From: a bacterium
GTDB taxonomy: Bacteria > Bacteroidota > Bacteroidia > B-17B0 > Aurantibacillaceae
Length of the DNA: 64,000 nucleotides
Assembly: GCA_029945625.1 (NCBI GenBank)
Contig: JAQSCW010000002.1
Coordinates: 1-64,000 of the forward strand
Direction: 5' to 3'
The position numbers and the translations under genes are program-made. The notes under the pieces were generated by a model, which saw only the letters and a list, made by a program, of their open reading frames with translations, did not search any database and was not told where the DNA came from. Shown piece after piece: positions 28,942 through 35,926 of this stretch (the first letter of the stretch is position 1; each line of letters opens with the position of its first letter).

Positions 28942-29187
28942 CTATTTTAATCTTTTAATGAATTCGGGACAGCAATAGGCCATCAGTTCGGCTTTTGGGT
29001 CGGCCCCTTTTACGGCGTACACTTTAATTTTATTAGGACTACTGGGATGTTTGCGGCATTTACGTTTGCCGATTAACTTCTTTAAATGTTCAAAGGCATG
29101 TTTAGCAGCCACATTTGAAGTTTCTATAACTTTGGAATCAGCACCAGTAGGATCTTCGGGCAGTAATTTCAAAACGAATCTGATCAT
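28942..29187 (-). CDS. Small hypothetical protein with Cys/His pairs
   Basis: About 81 residues from the ATG at 29187. It is basic (KKLIGKRKCRKHP) and near the end has MAYCCPEFIKRLK, so a metal site built from Cys-x-x-x-His and Cys-Cys is possible but not shown. A well-spaced promoter sits directly upstream (29208-29238), which supports this start over an ATG at 29238. I do not recognise the family. Confidence 0.5.
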   Translation of the reverse strand: MIRFVLKLLPEDPTGADSKVIETSNVAAKHAFEHLKKLIGKRKCRKHPSSPNKIKVYAVKGADPKAELMAYCCPEFIKRLK

Positions 29188-29207
29188 AATTCTTTGATTT
29201 GTAGAAG

Positions 29208-29238
29208 TAAATATATAGAAATAAATTAAGTCGGTCAA
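29208..29238 (-). promoter_or_regulatory. Promoter of the small Cys/His protein gene
   Basis: On the minus strand, TTG (29238-29236), a 20-base spacer and TATATTTA (29215-29208) match the Bacteroidota consensus except for the final base. The leader to the ATG at 29187 is about 15 bases. Confidence 0.55.
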
Positions 29239-29335
29239 TAAAATTAATTAGGTGCTTTGTAAAGGCCGTACTACCTGTATTTATAAGCGAGACGACGCCT
29301 TGCATTTTTGCTAAAAAAAATTAAGCCCTTAAAAT

Positions 29336-29374
29336 TTTAAAAAAAAACCGCCCTCTCTAATCAGAAGGGCGGTT
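29336..29374 (-). terminator. Strong intrinsic terminator without an obvious upstream gene
   Basis: AACCGCCCT (29374-29366 on the minus strand), an 11-base loop and AGGGCGGTT (29354-29346) form a perfect 9-base stem, followed by a long T-run on the minus strand. On the plus strand the 3' tail is weak (AATTTT). No minus-strand gene is visible immediately upstream of it (29375-29680). Confidence 0.8.
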
Positions 29375-29682
29375 AATTTTGAGATGTTGATTTCACACAA
29401 ATCACCAACTTTTGAAGTAAAACTAGGGTTAAAATGCAGACTTGCAAGCGGAATTTAAGATAAAATGAGTGGGTGATATAAATGACTTAGTAAGTATTAA
29501 GCGAGTAGAGGTATTAGATTATGTTAGTTTTAAGGTAAAAGGATGACCGTCGAAAGGCGGATTATGGGTCAACGGAGGCGAATATTGACCGCAAAATTTG
29601 GGGTAAAAACCTCTATTTGTGGAACTTGGTAAAATGAGCTGTTAACTTTACGTACCGACAGCCTTATTAAACGAAGATCAAC
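29375..29682. other. Non-coding stretch upstream of a minus-strand terminator
   Basis: These 308 bases contain no convincing reading frame on either strand. Because a strong minus-strand terminator lies at the low-coordinate end, they may encode a small RNA or be the remains of a lost gene. Confidence 0.35.
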
Positions 29683-29889
29683 ATGGGCACCAAAAATAAT
29701 TTTAAAATGTATCAAAAGGCGTTTACAGAAGACACAGGTTTTCCTGTTACGAAGGATACCATGAGTATGTATATTCAATATTATTTGGCGCGTTCAACGG
29801 ATGCGGAGCACCAGATGCTGGCAGAATTGCTGAAACTATTTGAGGAGGTTCCACTTTCGCGAAAGAAATTGAGATTGGTCGTTCAGTAG
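29683..29889 (+). CDS. Small hypothetical protein, possibly frameshifted
   Basis: A 68-residue frame from ATG 29683, with a hydrophilic N-terminus (NNFKMYQKAFTEDTG) and a helical centre (AEHQMLAELLKLFEEV). After it ends, a different frame on the same strand continues with protein-like sequence to a TAA at 29976-29978 (KEIEIGRSVDFGAEEKQGLL, then a basic end RPKRAKRIS). A single-base frameshift near 29860 would join them into one protein of roughly 97 residues. Family not recognised. Confidence 0.4.
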   Translation: MGTKNNFKMYQKAFTEDTGFPVTKDTMSMYIQYYLARSTDAEHQMLAELLKLFEEVPLSRKKLRLVVQ

Positions 29890-29995
29890 ATTTTGGTGCC
29901 GAAGAAAAACAAGGCCTTTTAAGATTGGCGCGTAACGTTAGGTTCATGCGCCCAAAACGAGCGAAGAGAATTTCATAAATAGCTTATATTAAACC

Positions 29996-30003
29996 TATAT
30001 TTG
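29996..30003 (+). promoter_or_regulatory. -7 element before a 33-residue ORF
   Basis: TATATTTG is a full match to TAnnTTTG. A TTTC at 29971-29974, 21 bases upstream, could serve as a weak -33. The ATG at 30007 follows almost immediately, so the message would be leaderless. Confidence 0.4.
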
Positions 30004-30006
30004 GCT

Positions 30007-30108
30007 ATGAAATCACTAATCAGATTTTTTAAATTAATTTGGAAATCCATTGTGCAGAATCTTTGGTTAGGCCATCATTTAAAATCACACGGTAAGAAGG
30101 CGGACTAA
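30007..30108 (+). CDS. Possible 33-residue small protein
   Basis: An ATG-initiated frame of 33 codons, with aromatic and basic residues (IRFFKLIWKSIVQNLWLG) and a basic hydrophilic end (LKSHGKKAD). The hydrophobic segment could lie along or in a membrane. A -7 box is immediately upstream and a structured element follows. Too short for a family call. Confidence 0.35.
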   Translation: MKSLIRFFKLIWKSIVQNLWLGHHLKSHGKKAD

Positions 30109-30111
30109 ACT

Positions 30112-30222
30112 AGGCACAAGTGATTGCAGCGGTAATCCTTTTACCCTTCGCGCAAGATTGGAGCGTAAAGCTCGGCCCTCCCTAAAACAGAATGCAAAAA
30201 GGATGGTAGGGTGTCCGAATAG
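30112..30222 (+). ncRNA. Structured intergenic element, possibly Flavo-1-like RNA
   Basis: The element begins GTGATTGCAGCGGTAATCC, has ATCCTTTT at 30135-30142 and its exact complement AAAAGGAT at 30197-30204, and ends GGTAGGGTGTCCGA. From memory, sequences of this kind (tgat..agcgg..atcctttt ... aaaaggat...agcgg.. with a variable middle) recur between genes across Flavobacteria and relatives and may correspond to the Rfam Flavo-1 motif. I could not run a covariance search, so both identity and limits are tentative. Confidence 0.4.
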
Positions 30223-30274
30223 TCGGGGTGGTATGTGGGGCGGTTTGGTTATTCGTAAATTAGTGCATTTGATT

Positions 30275-30475
30275 ATGTCAATTTTCAATAATTTCAAGAA
30301 TCTTCCACTAGGAATAAGGAGAATTTTATTAATTGGAGTTTTTGTGCCGTTACTCATTACAGTACCCAATAGCTCGAATGTTGGAGAGACTATAAGTTTG
30401 GTTGTGCCAATTTACATTGGCTCGGTTCTGGTATTTGCTTGGATTGTTGCTGGATTTAAAAATGATAAAAAATGA
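30275..30475 (+). CDS. Small two-helix membrane protein
   Basis: A 66-residue protein from the ATG at 30275, with two predicted membrane helices (about residues 14-31 and 42-60) and a basic end (GFKNDKK). An in-frame upstream start at 30158 would run through the structured non-coding element and is rejected. It overlaps the next gene by four bases (ATGA), so the pair is translationally coupled. Function unknown. Confidence 0.5.
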   Translation: MSIFNNFKNLPLGIRRILLIGVFVPLLITVPNSSNVGETISLVVPIYIGSVLVFAWIVAGFKNDKK

Positions 30476-30759
30476 CCATCGACGTAGTTATTTCTCTTAT
30501 TGGTTTGGTTTTAGATATTATTGGTGCATTTTTGTTGGCAATTTATGGAATATGGTCAACAGCCTTAAATGAGAATTTTGAAGTGGATCTTAAAAAACTC
30601 ATGGTGGATAATCCTGAATTAAAGAATCACTATTTGAGGACTAAAAGGCGATTTAGATTTGGGATGTCCCTTTTGGTTTTTGGATTTCTCTTGCAATTTA
30701 TCGGCACAGCCAAAGTTGTATCCAAATATTACCCCAACACTCAAAATTGCTCCCACTAA
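30472..30759 (+). CDS. Small two-helix membrane protein
   Basis: A 95-residue protein with hydrophobic helices at about 5-27 and 65-85, separated by a charged segment (NFEVDLKKLMVDNPELKNHY and RTKRRFRFG). By the positive-inside rule, that charged segment lies in the cytoplasm. It starts within the stop codon of the previous small membrane gene. The pair may form a complex. Neither is recognised. Confidence 0.6.
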   Translation: MTIDVVISLIGLVLDIIGAFLLAIYGIWSTALNENFEVDLKKLMVDNPELKNHYLRTKRRFRFGMSLLVFGFLLQFIGTAKVVSKYYPNTQNCSH

Positions 30760-30836
30760 TTCAGACAAAATTAGAACTCTTAAGGTTTCAATAGCATAGG
30801 TTGTGAGGAGCGCAAGGTTGGGTTTGTTTCTTGTTC

Positions 30837-31154
30837 TTACTCTAAAATTATTTCTTTTTTAAAAAATTGAATCACTTCTCCGTATGAACCGTTCGACAAT
30901 GAATTAAGTGAATGAGAGATGTCTATTCCTTCACCCATTTTGCTTGTCCATAAAACATTTGATAACTGCCTTGCGGCGTGGAAAGAAGATGGATTATTAT
31001 ATTCGTTCTGTGAGTAGAAGAAGGCTATTTTATTAAAATTATCTTCAAAATCTCCATTTTCGCATTTTGAATACCCACGTCTAGTGCAGTGGTGTGCGGA
31101 TGCGGAATTGATCGGTGCCACTTTTGGCACCCGACAAGGGGCGGCTATTTGCAC
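30837..31154 (-). pseudogene. Probable 3' fragment of an unknown gene
   Basis: A frame of 105 codons from a GTG at 31154. Its second half looks like real protein (FNKIAFFYSQNEYNNPSSF, QFFKKEIILE), but the first 27 codons read through a hairpin and have unlikely composition. I suspect the C-terminal remnant of a gene whose 5' part was lost or replaced next to the inverted repeat at 31153-31231. Family not recognised. Confidence 0.3.
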
Positions 31155-31231
31155 ATAACGTTAATTATATTTCGAAGCGTCCTGCGAATGAAATGTAGCA
31201 GTGATGTAACGGAATATAATTAACATTATGT
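31153..31231. repeat. 79-base imperfect inverted repeat (attC-like)
   Basis: The left arm (31153-31174) and the complement of the right arm (31210-31231) agree at 20 of 22 positions, around a 35-base loop that contains a further CTGC/GCAG pairing. The ends have AAC/GTT triplets (ACATAAC on the left; GTTAATT at 31230-31236) as in integron attC sites, but neither core matches the RYYYAAC/GTTRRRY consensus fully. No T-run follows, so it is not a simple terminator. Confidence 0.4.
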
Positions 31232-31279
31232 TAATTAGAAATATTAAAAGTAAAAGTATCCTTTCAGATACTTTAGGGT

Positions 31280-31405
31280 TTAAATTGACTTCTTATTGGA
31301 CTGCTCTACCTTGCCGTAGGCCGGACATTTTTCGTGACTCTTGCAAGATGAACATGCCAACGCGATCACAAAAGCAACAAGGGTAAATGGAATAAATTTC
31401 TTCAT
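31280..31405 (-). CDS. Small lipoprotein
   Basis: A 41-residue protein from the ATG at 31405. It is a lipoprotein signal peptide (KKFIPFTLVAFVIALACSSC) with a lipobox, followed by a mature part of only about 20 residues (KSHEKCPAYGKVEQ). Short lipoproteins with SCKSHEKCPAYG-like sequences are, as I recall, common in Bacteroidota. A promoter (31423-31453) supports this start over an in-frame ATG at 31492. Function unknown. Confidence 0.65.
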   Translation of the reverse strand: MKKFIPFTLVAFVIALACSSCKSHEKCPAYGKVEQSNKKSI

Positions 31406-31422
31406 AATTTTTAAATATTTTC

Positions 31423-31453
31423 TAAAGATAGGTAAAAACATTTTTGGACTCAA
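31423..31453 (-). promoter_or_regulatory. Promoter of the small lipoprotein gene
   Basis: On the minus strand, TTG (31453-31451), a 20-base spacer and TATCTTTA (31430-31423) match the phylum consensus but for the last base. The ATG lies at 31405. Confidence 0.55.
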
Positions 31454-31498
31454 GTTAAAAAGAAATAATTCGCTAAATTTAGTAACAATCATAAGTTA

Positions 31499-32170
31499 AT
31501 GATCAACAAGCTCTCGCCCGAATGGAATGAACTTTTGAATTCGGAGTTCGAAAAACCGTATTTCAAATCACTGAGCGAATCGGTAAATACTGCCTATCGC
31601 ACACAAACAGTGTACCCTCCGGCTCCTCTGGTCTATAATGCCTTGCAGCTCTGTTCACTCGCCAATAGTAAGGTGGTGATAATTGGTCAGGACCCCTATC
31701 ATGGCCCCGGGCAAGCTCATGGACTTTCATTTTCGGTGAATCCCGGAATTCGCCAGCCCCCGAGCCTTAAGAATATTTTTAAAGAACTTTCTTCAGATCT
31801 CCCCGGTTTTAGTGCTCCCGTGTCGGGCGATCTCAGTGCCTGGGCAAAACAAGGTGTGTTGTTATTAAATGCTGTACTAACTGTACAGGAAGCGTTGCCG
31901 GGAAGCCATAGAGCATTTGGCTGGGAACAATTTACCGATGCCATCATTCGTTTGATCAGCGACAAAAAACAACATGTGGTATTTTTGTTATGGGGAAACT
32001 ATGCCATTTCAAAATCACATTTGATAGATGCACAGAAACATCTCGTACTTACCGCGGCCCATCCCTCGCCGCTGGCACGGGGTGCTTTTTTTGGATCTAA
32101 GCACTTTAGTAAAACAAATACCTATTTGAAAAATAAGGGTTTAGCTCCGATTACGTGGAGTTTAGATTAA
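31499..32170 (+). CDS. ung: Uracil-DNA glycosylase
   Basis: A 223-residue family 1 enzyme that removes uracil from DNA. The water-activating loop is GQDPYHGPGQAHGLSFSV, with the catalytic Asp at residue 65. The uracil-binding Asn is in GVLLLNAVLTVQ, and the DNA-intercalation loop with the second catalytic His is AAHPSPLARG (about residue 187). Length is normal. It stands alone, divergent from the small lipoprotein gene and convergent with the GNAT gene. Confidence 0.97.
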   Translation: MINKLSPEWNELLNSEFEKPYFKSLSESVNTAYRTQTVYPPAPLVYNALQLCSLANSKVVIIGQDPYHGPGQAHGLSFSVNPGIRQPPSLKNIFKELSSDLPGFSAPVSGDLSAWAKQGVLLLNAVLTVQEALPGSHRAFGWEQFTDAIIRLISDKKQHVVFLLWGNYAISKSHLIDAQKHLVLTAAHPSPLARGAFFGSKHFSKTNTYLKNKGLAPITWSLD

Positions 32171-32196
32171 GCAACAGCTGACGTGTTTTTACCCGG

Positions 32197-32646
32197 TTAT
32201 TTCGCGGGATAAACCATTTTTATATGTGGAATATCGTCCTCAAGATACCCTTCACCTTCCGCCACAAATCCTAACGACGAGTAAAATTTGTTGAGGTAGG
32301 CTTGTGCAGAGATTACGATAGATTTGCCTGCAAAAATTTCATTAGTTTTTTGAATGCCCAGTTTCATTATTTCGATTCCCAACCTCTTTCCCCGATTTGC
32401 AGGATCAACAACTACCCTGCCAATGTGCGGCGAATCCAGCTCGCTTGCAGGTGGAATAATTCTGCAATAGGCTACAAGTAAACCTTTATTATCCAGCAAC
32501 ATAATATGCCAGGCTTCCAAATCTAGTTCATCTACATCCTGATACGCACAATTTTGCTCCACCACAAAAACGCGACTACGTAACTTGTAGATCTCAAACA
32601 GTTGTTTGGTACTTATTTGCTGGAATTGTTTGATTAGGAAATTCAT
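32197..32646 (-). CDS. ElaA-like GNAT family N-acetyltransferase
   Basis: A 149-residue acetyltransferase. I chose the ATG at 32646 because it overlaps the stop of the upstream gene by one base (TGATG) and gives the usual ElaA start, TKQLFEIYKLRSRVFVVEQNC. The acetyl-CoA pyrophosphate loop is NRGKRLGIEIM, and the ending SLGFVAEGEGYLEDDIPHIKM is the ElaA hallmark. The acceptor is unknown. It is the last gene of a five-gene run. Confidence 0.88.
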   Translation of the reverse strand: MNFLIKQFQQISTKQLFEIYKLRSRVFVVEQNCAYQDVDELDLEAWHIMLLDNKGLLVAYCRIIPPASELDSPHIGRVVVDPANRGKRLGIEIMKLGIQKTNEIFAGKSIVISAQAYLNKFYSSLGFVAEGEGYLEDDIPHIKMVYPAK

Positions 32647-33008
32647 CAGTAATTGCCAATGCTTAACATCACTAAGGTACACGCTTCCACGCACTCAATC
32701 CCTCTTTTTTCAGCTTCCTGCAAAAGAACCGGGTTTTCGGTGCCGGGATTAAAGATCAATCGTTTGGGTTTTAAACTAAAGATATAATCGGCCCAGACTT
32801 CCTGATGCTGCGGCCCTACGTACAAGGTAACTGTATCAATGTCGGCAAGTTGAGGACGGTTGGTTAAAATAAATTCATTCCCAATCATGCCTTCTCTAAG
32901 TCCAATTGGAAATACTTTATGGCCATGTTTTAAAAGGCTCAAAGTAGCCAAGTACGCATAACGTTCGGGCTTAGAAGATGCCCCGATGATTGCTGTGTTC
33001 TTAGTCAT
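32646..33008 (-). CDS. CoA-binding domain protein (YccU type)
   Basis: A 120-residue single Rossmann domain. It starts TKNTAIIGASSKPERYAY, with a nucleotide-binding turn, and later has FPIGLREGMIGNEF and LIFNPGTENPVLLQEAEKRG, all characteristic of the stand-alone CoA-binding family related to YccU. Its biological function is unknown. It overlaps the MFS gene by one base upstream and the ElaA-like gene by one base downstream, so translation is probably coupled. Confidence 0.87.
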   Translation of the reverse strand: MTKNTAIIGASSKPERYAYLATLSLLKHGHKVFPIGLREGMIGNEFILTNRPQLADIDTVTLYVGPQHQEVWADYIFSLKPKRLIFNPGTENPVLLQEAEKRGIECVEACTLVMLSIGNY

Positions 33009-34267
33009 TATTCCAGGTAATTTAAGTCTTTGTGAAAGGTCTCTTTTAAATTAAACCACGCGATGGCAGCCAATACTGCCACCACGAAACCCACTGCAAT
33101 GGCGGCATTTTGTGCATTGGAAGTGCCTTCATTTGTGAATACAAAGTTCTGAAAAAATTTGAACAAAAAGGCAAGAAAAATAACAGAGCCCCTTACGAAG
33201 TTAGGTGCCGTGGTAGTTGCGGTTGCCCGGATGTTGGTGCCGAACAATTCGGCGGCGGTGCTCATAAACACGGCCCAGTAACCGGTAGCAAAACCAATTA
33301 CTGTGATGATGGTATAATAGTAAACCTCAGAGATGATGGCAAGTTTAAAATAAAGTACGATGGACCCGGCGGTAAGTGACATAAAAATGGCCAATGCTTT
33401 TTTTCTACTTTTTAGAAGTTGACTTATTAGGCCACTGGCTAGGTCTCCAACGGTAATGCCGATATAGGCATACATGATGGATTTACCGGCATCGGGTTTA
33501 AAATGTGTGACGCCCATGGATACAAAGATTTCGGGAGAAAAGGTGATCAAAATGCCCATCACGTACCATACCGGTACGGCAATCATAATAACGCTGAGAT
33601 ATTGTATGGCTGTTTTTCTTGTTCGGAACAAATCGAAGAAATTGCCTTTTCGTGCGCCACTTTTCTTTGCACTTTCAAACATGCCCGACTCCAGCACTCC
33701 CATACGCAAGATGAGAAGCAAAAGTCCCATCCCTCCCCCAATAAAAAAGCTCCAACGCCAATTGGGAATAATATTGCCCATAAAACCTGCCACTACGGCG
33801 CCGAATACGCCCACTGTGGCCACAATCATGGTGCCTATCCCCCTCCTCTCTTTGCTCATTGACTCACTCACCAGGGTAATGCCGGCACCTAACTCACCGG
33901 CCAGACCAAAACCAGAGATAAATCTTAGTACGGCGTACCACTGAACGTTTGTCACAAAACCATTGGCGATGTTAGCGACAGAATACATGAGAATGGAGCC
34001 GAAGAGAACCGACAATCGTCCTTTTTTATCGCCCAAAATTCCCCAAAACAGTCCTCCCACCAACATGCCTCCCATTTGCCAGTTTAAGAGGGAAAGTCCT
34101 ATGTTCATGAGATTCGCGGGGGTGGCATTGCCGGCACCCAAAATTTCGGTGAGACTATCCTTACGTTCGACGCTGAACAGCACCAAGTCATAAATATCGA
34201 CAAAGTACCCAAGAGCAGCCACGATGATGATCTTGTTGAGAGAAGCTGAAGATTTTACAAGATTCAT
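33008..34267 (-). CDS. MFS transporter
   Basis: A 419-residue inner-membrane transporter with about 12 helices. The motif between helices 2 and 3 is GGLFWGILGDKKGRLSVLFG, matching the major-facilitator motif GxLaDrxGRkxxl. A second charged loop, SESMSKERRGIGTM, lies between helices 4 and 5, and the long central loop carries AKKSGARKGNFFDLF. It resembles sugar or metabolite:proton symporters, but the substrate cannot be read from the sequence. It begins three bases after the subtilase gene on the same strand. Confidence 0.88.
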   Translation of the reverse strand: MNLVKSSASLNKIIIVAALGYFVDIYDLVLFSVERKDSLTEILGAGNATPANLMNIGLSLLNWQMGGMLVGGLFWGILGDKKGRLSVLFGSILMYSVANIANGFVTNVQWYAVLRFISGFGLAGELGAGITLVSESMSKERRGIGTMIVATVGVFGAVVAGFMGNIIPNWRWSFFIGGGMGLLLLILRMGVLESGMFESAKKSGARKGNFFDLFRTRKTAIQYLSVIMIAVPVWYVMGILITFSPEIFVSMGVTHFKPDAGKSIMYAYIGITVGDLASGLISQLLKSRKKALAIFMSLTAGSIVLYFKLAIISEVYYYTIITVIGFATGYWAVFMSTAAELFGTNIRATATTTAPNFVRGSVIFLAFLFKFFQNFVFTNEGTSNAQNAAIAVGFVVAVLAAIAWFNLKETFHKDLNYLE

Positions 34268-34270
34268 AAT

Positions 34271-35926
34271 TTACTTTCTGAGGATCTTCTTGGTTTTATC
34301 GCCGTTCGATGTTTTTAGGGTAACAAGGTAAACGGCATCAGAAAGTGAGGGACTATCAATTAAAAAGGTTCGGTCGTTTGGGTCTTCGGTGGACTGGTAG
34401 AGGACCTTTCCATTTAGATCGCAAATCTCAACGGCTATTTTATTGTAGGTGGATTCAATAAGTTCGATGGTAATGATTGATGTGCCGGGGTCACAATACG
34501 CTGTAAAATCGACAGGTTGTACCTGACACAGGTTAGGTATTCCCCAACCATTCAGTGTGTCGGGGGCGAATGATCTTGATGCTGATTTTTTTAGATTTTC
34601 AAGAATCTTCATGTTATTATAGTCACGATGTGCCTGCCAATAACACGCCACAGCTCCAGCTAATACAGGAGTAGCGAAGGAAGTACCATTGCCGGGAAAA
34701 CACACGAGACCCGATTCACTTACCCATGTTCCGGCCCCTCGGGCCATGAGGTCGGGTTTAATACGACCATCGGCGGTTGGACCTACTGAACTGAAAGGAG
34801 CGTCCAAACCTGCCCCATCAACGGCTCCAACTGAGCAAATGCTGTCGGCATCAGAAGGAACGCTGATAAAATGCCAAGCCGAAGCTCGTTCGTTGCCGGC
34901 GGCGTTTAAAACAAAGAGGCCTTTTCGGGAAGCCATGGTAGCTGCGATACTCATGGGTGCTGTTCTTCCGTTTAAAGTCTGATAGGTATGATTCATGGAG
35001 GGATCGTCAAAATCGGTATAGCCCAACGATGTGGTGAGAATATCGGCCCCAACGCTATCTGCAAATTCTGCACCCCGAATCCAGTTGTATTCTTCACTGA
35101 TTGTTTCGCCTGGACCTTCTTCGGTGGTAAGTAACCAATAATTGGCCATTGGCGCAGTTCCCAAAATAAGTCCGGGCACATTGGCCGCCATGCACGACAT
35201 CACCATAGTACCGTGAGTGCTTCCCGTGTACACAAAGGTGCCTCCGTTTACAAAGTTTCTGGTGCCTAGGAGGCCTCCCCTATTCCGTAAACTGTCGAAT
35301 ACAGGATTGGTATCTACAAAACCAAAGCCGGCATCCATAACTGCAATGGTCATCCCCTGCCCTCGGAAACCTTTTTCATGCAGACAATCGGCATTGAGTT
35401 GTTTATTTTGTGTTTCAGAACCCCCGTAACTGTATGTACTTAAAGTTTTACTTGAAGCAGGGCCAGCTTGTTTTGCAAAAGGAGTAAAAGGCAGAGTATC
35501 CTTTATAGGAAGTGATGAATGGACTGCGTAGCGCTTTACCTTTTCGGAGCCGCTGACATAAGGGAGGGAATTGATTTGACTAAGTGCCGGAGCTGCCAGA
35601 TCACTACTGTCAAGATAGATGACCACAGCATTAAGCCATTTGAGCGCAAAGAGCACTCTTACATTGGGTACAGCATCAACACCGGCAAAGTAAGAAGGTG
35701 AAACCGGGAGGTCACTTTCGTGGAGCGGCACATGGTAAAAATTTCTTCTGTTTATCGATTTTGTACTTAAAAATGCGGTGGGATTGTCGAGTGTGAAAGG
35801 AGTTCCCTTCTTATCTTTGAATTTCACCAGATATTTTACGGGAGGTTTTGAAGCAAAGACAAAAGGTGCAAGAATTCCAAAAAATACCAACAGTAAAAGC
35901 GAGGCAGTTCTATTATTCATAACCAT
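34271..35926 (-). CDS. S8 family serine peptidase with T9SS type A sorting domain
   Basis: A 551-residue secreted subtilase. The catalytic Asp is in IAVMDAGFGFVDTN, the His in TGSTHGTMVMSCMA, the oxyanion Asn in LNAAGNERAS and the Ser in GNGTSFATPVLAGAVA. The signal peptide is LLLLVFFGILAPFVFA. The last 75 residues form a type A sorting domain (VEICDLNGKVLYQ, AVYLVTLKTSNGDKTKKIL). Two in-frame ATGs (35926 and 35920) are possible. Its start overlaps the upstream lipoprotein gene by 8-14 bases, so the two are co-transcribed. Unlike the S8 gene at 10683, this one is exported through the type IX system. Confidence 0.92.
   Translation of the reverse strand: MVMNNRTASLLLLVFFGILAPFVFASKPPVKYLVKFKDKKGTPFTLDNPTAFLSTKSINRRNFYHVPLHESDLPVSPSYFAGVDAVPNVRVLFALKWLNAVVIYLDSSDLAAPALSQINSLPYVSGSEKVKRYAVHSSLPIKDTLPFTPFAKQAGPASSKTLSTYSYGGSETQNKQLNADCLHEKGFRGQGMTIAVMDAGFGFVDTNPVFDSLRNRGGLLGTRNFVNGGTFVYTGSTHGTMVMSCMAANVPGLILGTAPMANYWLLTTEEGPGETISEEYNWIRGAEFADSVGADILTTSLGYTDFDDPSMNHTYQTLNGRTAPMSIAATMASRKGLFVLNAAGNERASAWHFISVPSDADSICSVGAVDGAGLDAPFSSVGPTADGRIKPDLMARGAGTWVSESGLVCFPGNGTSFATPVLAGAVACYWQAHRDYNNMKILENLKKSASRSFAPDTLNGWGIPNLCQVQPVDFTAYCDPGTSIITIELIESTYNKIAVEICDLNGKVLYQSTEDPNDRTFLIDSPSLSDAVYLVTLKTSNGDKTKKILRK

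Larger units (their letters stand above)
30760..31279. other. Region with a gene fragment and a large inverted repeat
   Basis: No intact gene. It holds a probable minus-strand gene remnant (30837-31154), a small hairpin GGTGCC/GGCACC (31114-31131) and a 79-base inverted repeat (31153-31231). Confidence 0.5.

Noticed and set aside
29925-29951. TAACGTTAGG sequence between GGCGC and GCGCC, considered as a second attC-like site
   Set aside because: It lies inside a protein-like frame (29860-29978) and lacks long arms, so it is better explained as coding sequence.
30158-30274. Extended N-terminus for the first small membrane protein
   Set aside because: The extension reads through the structured non-coding element and has no protein-like character.
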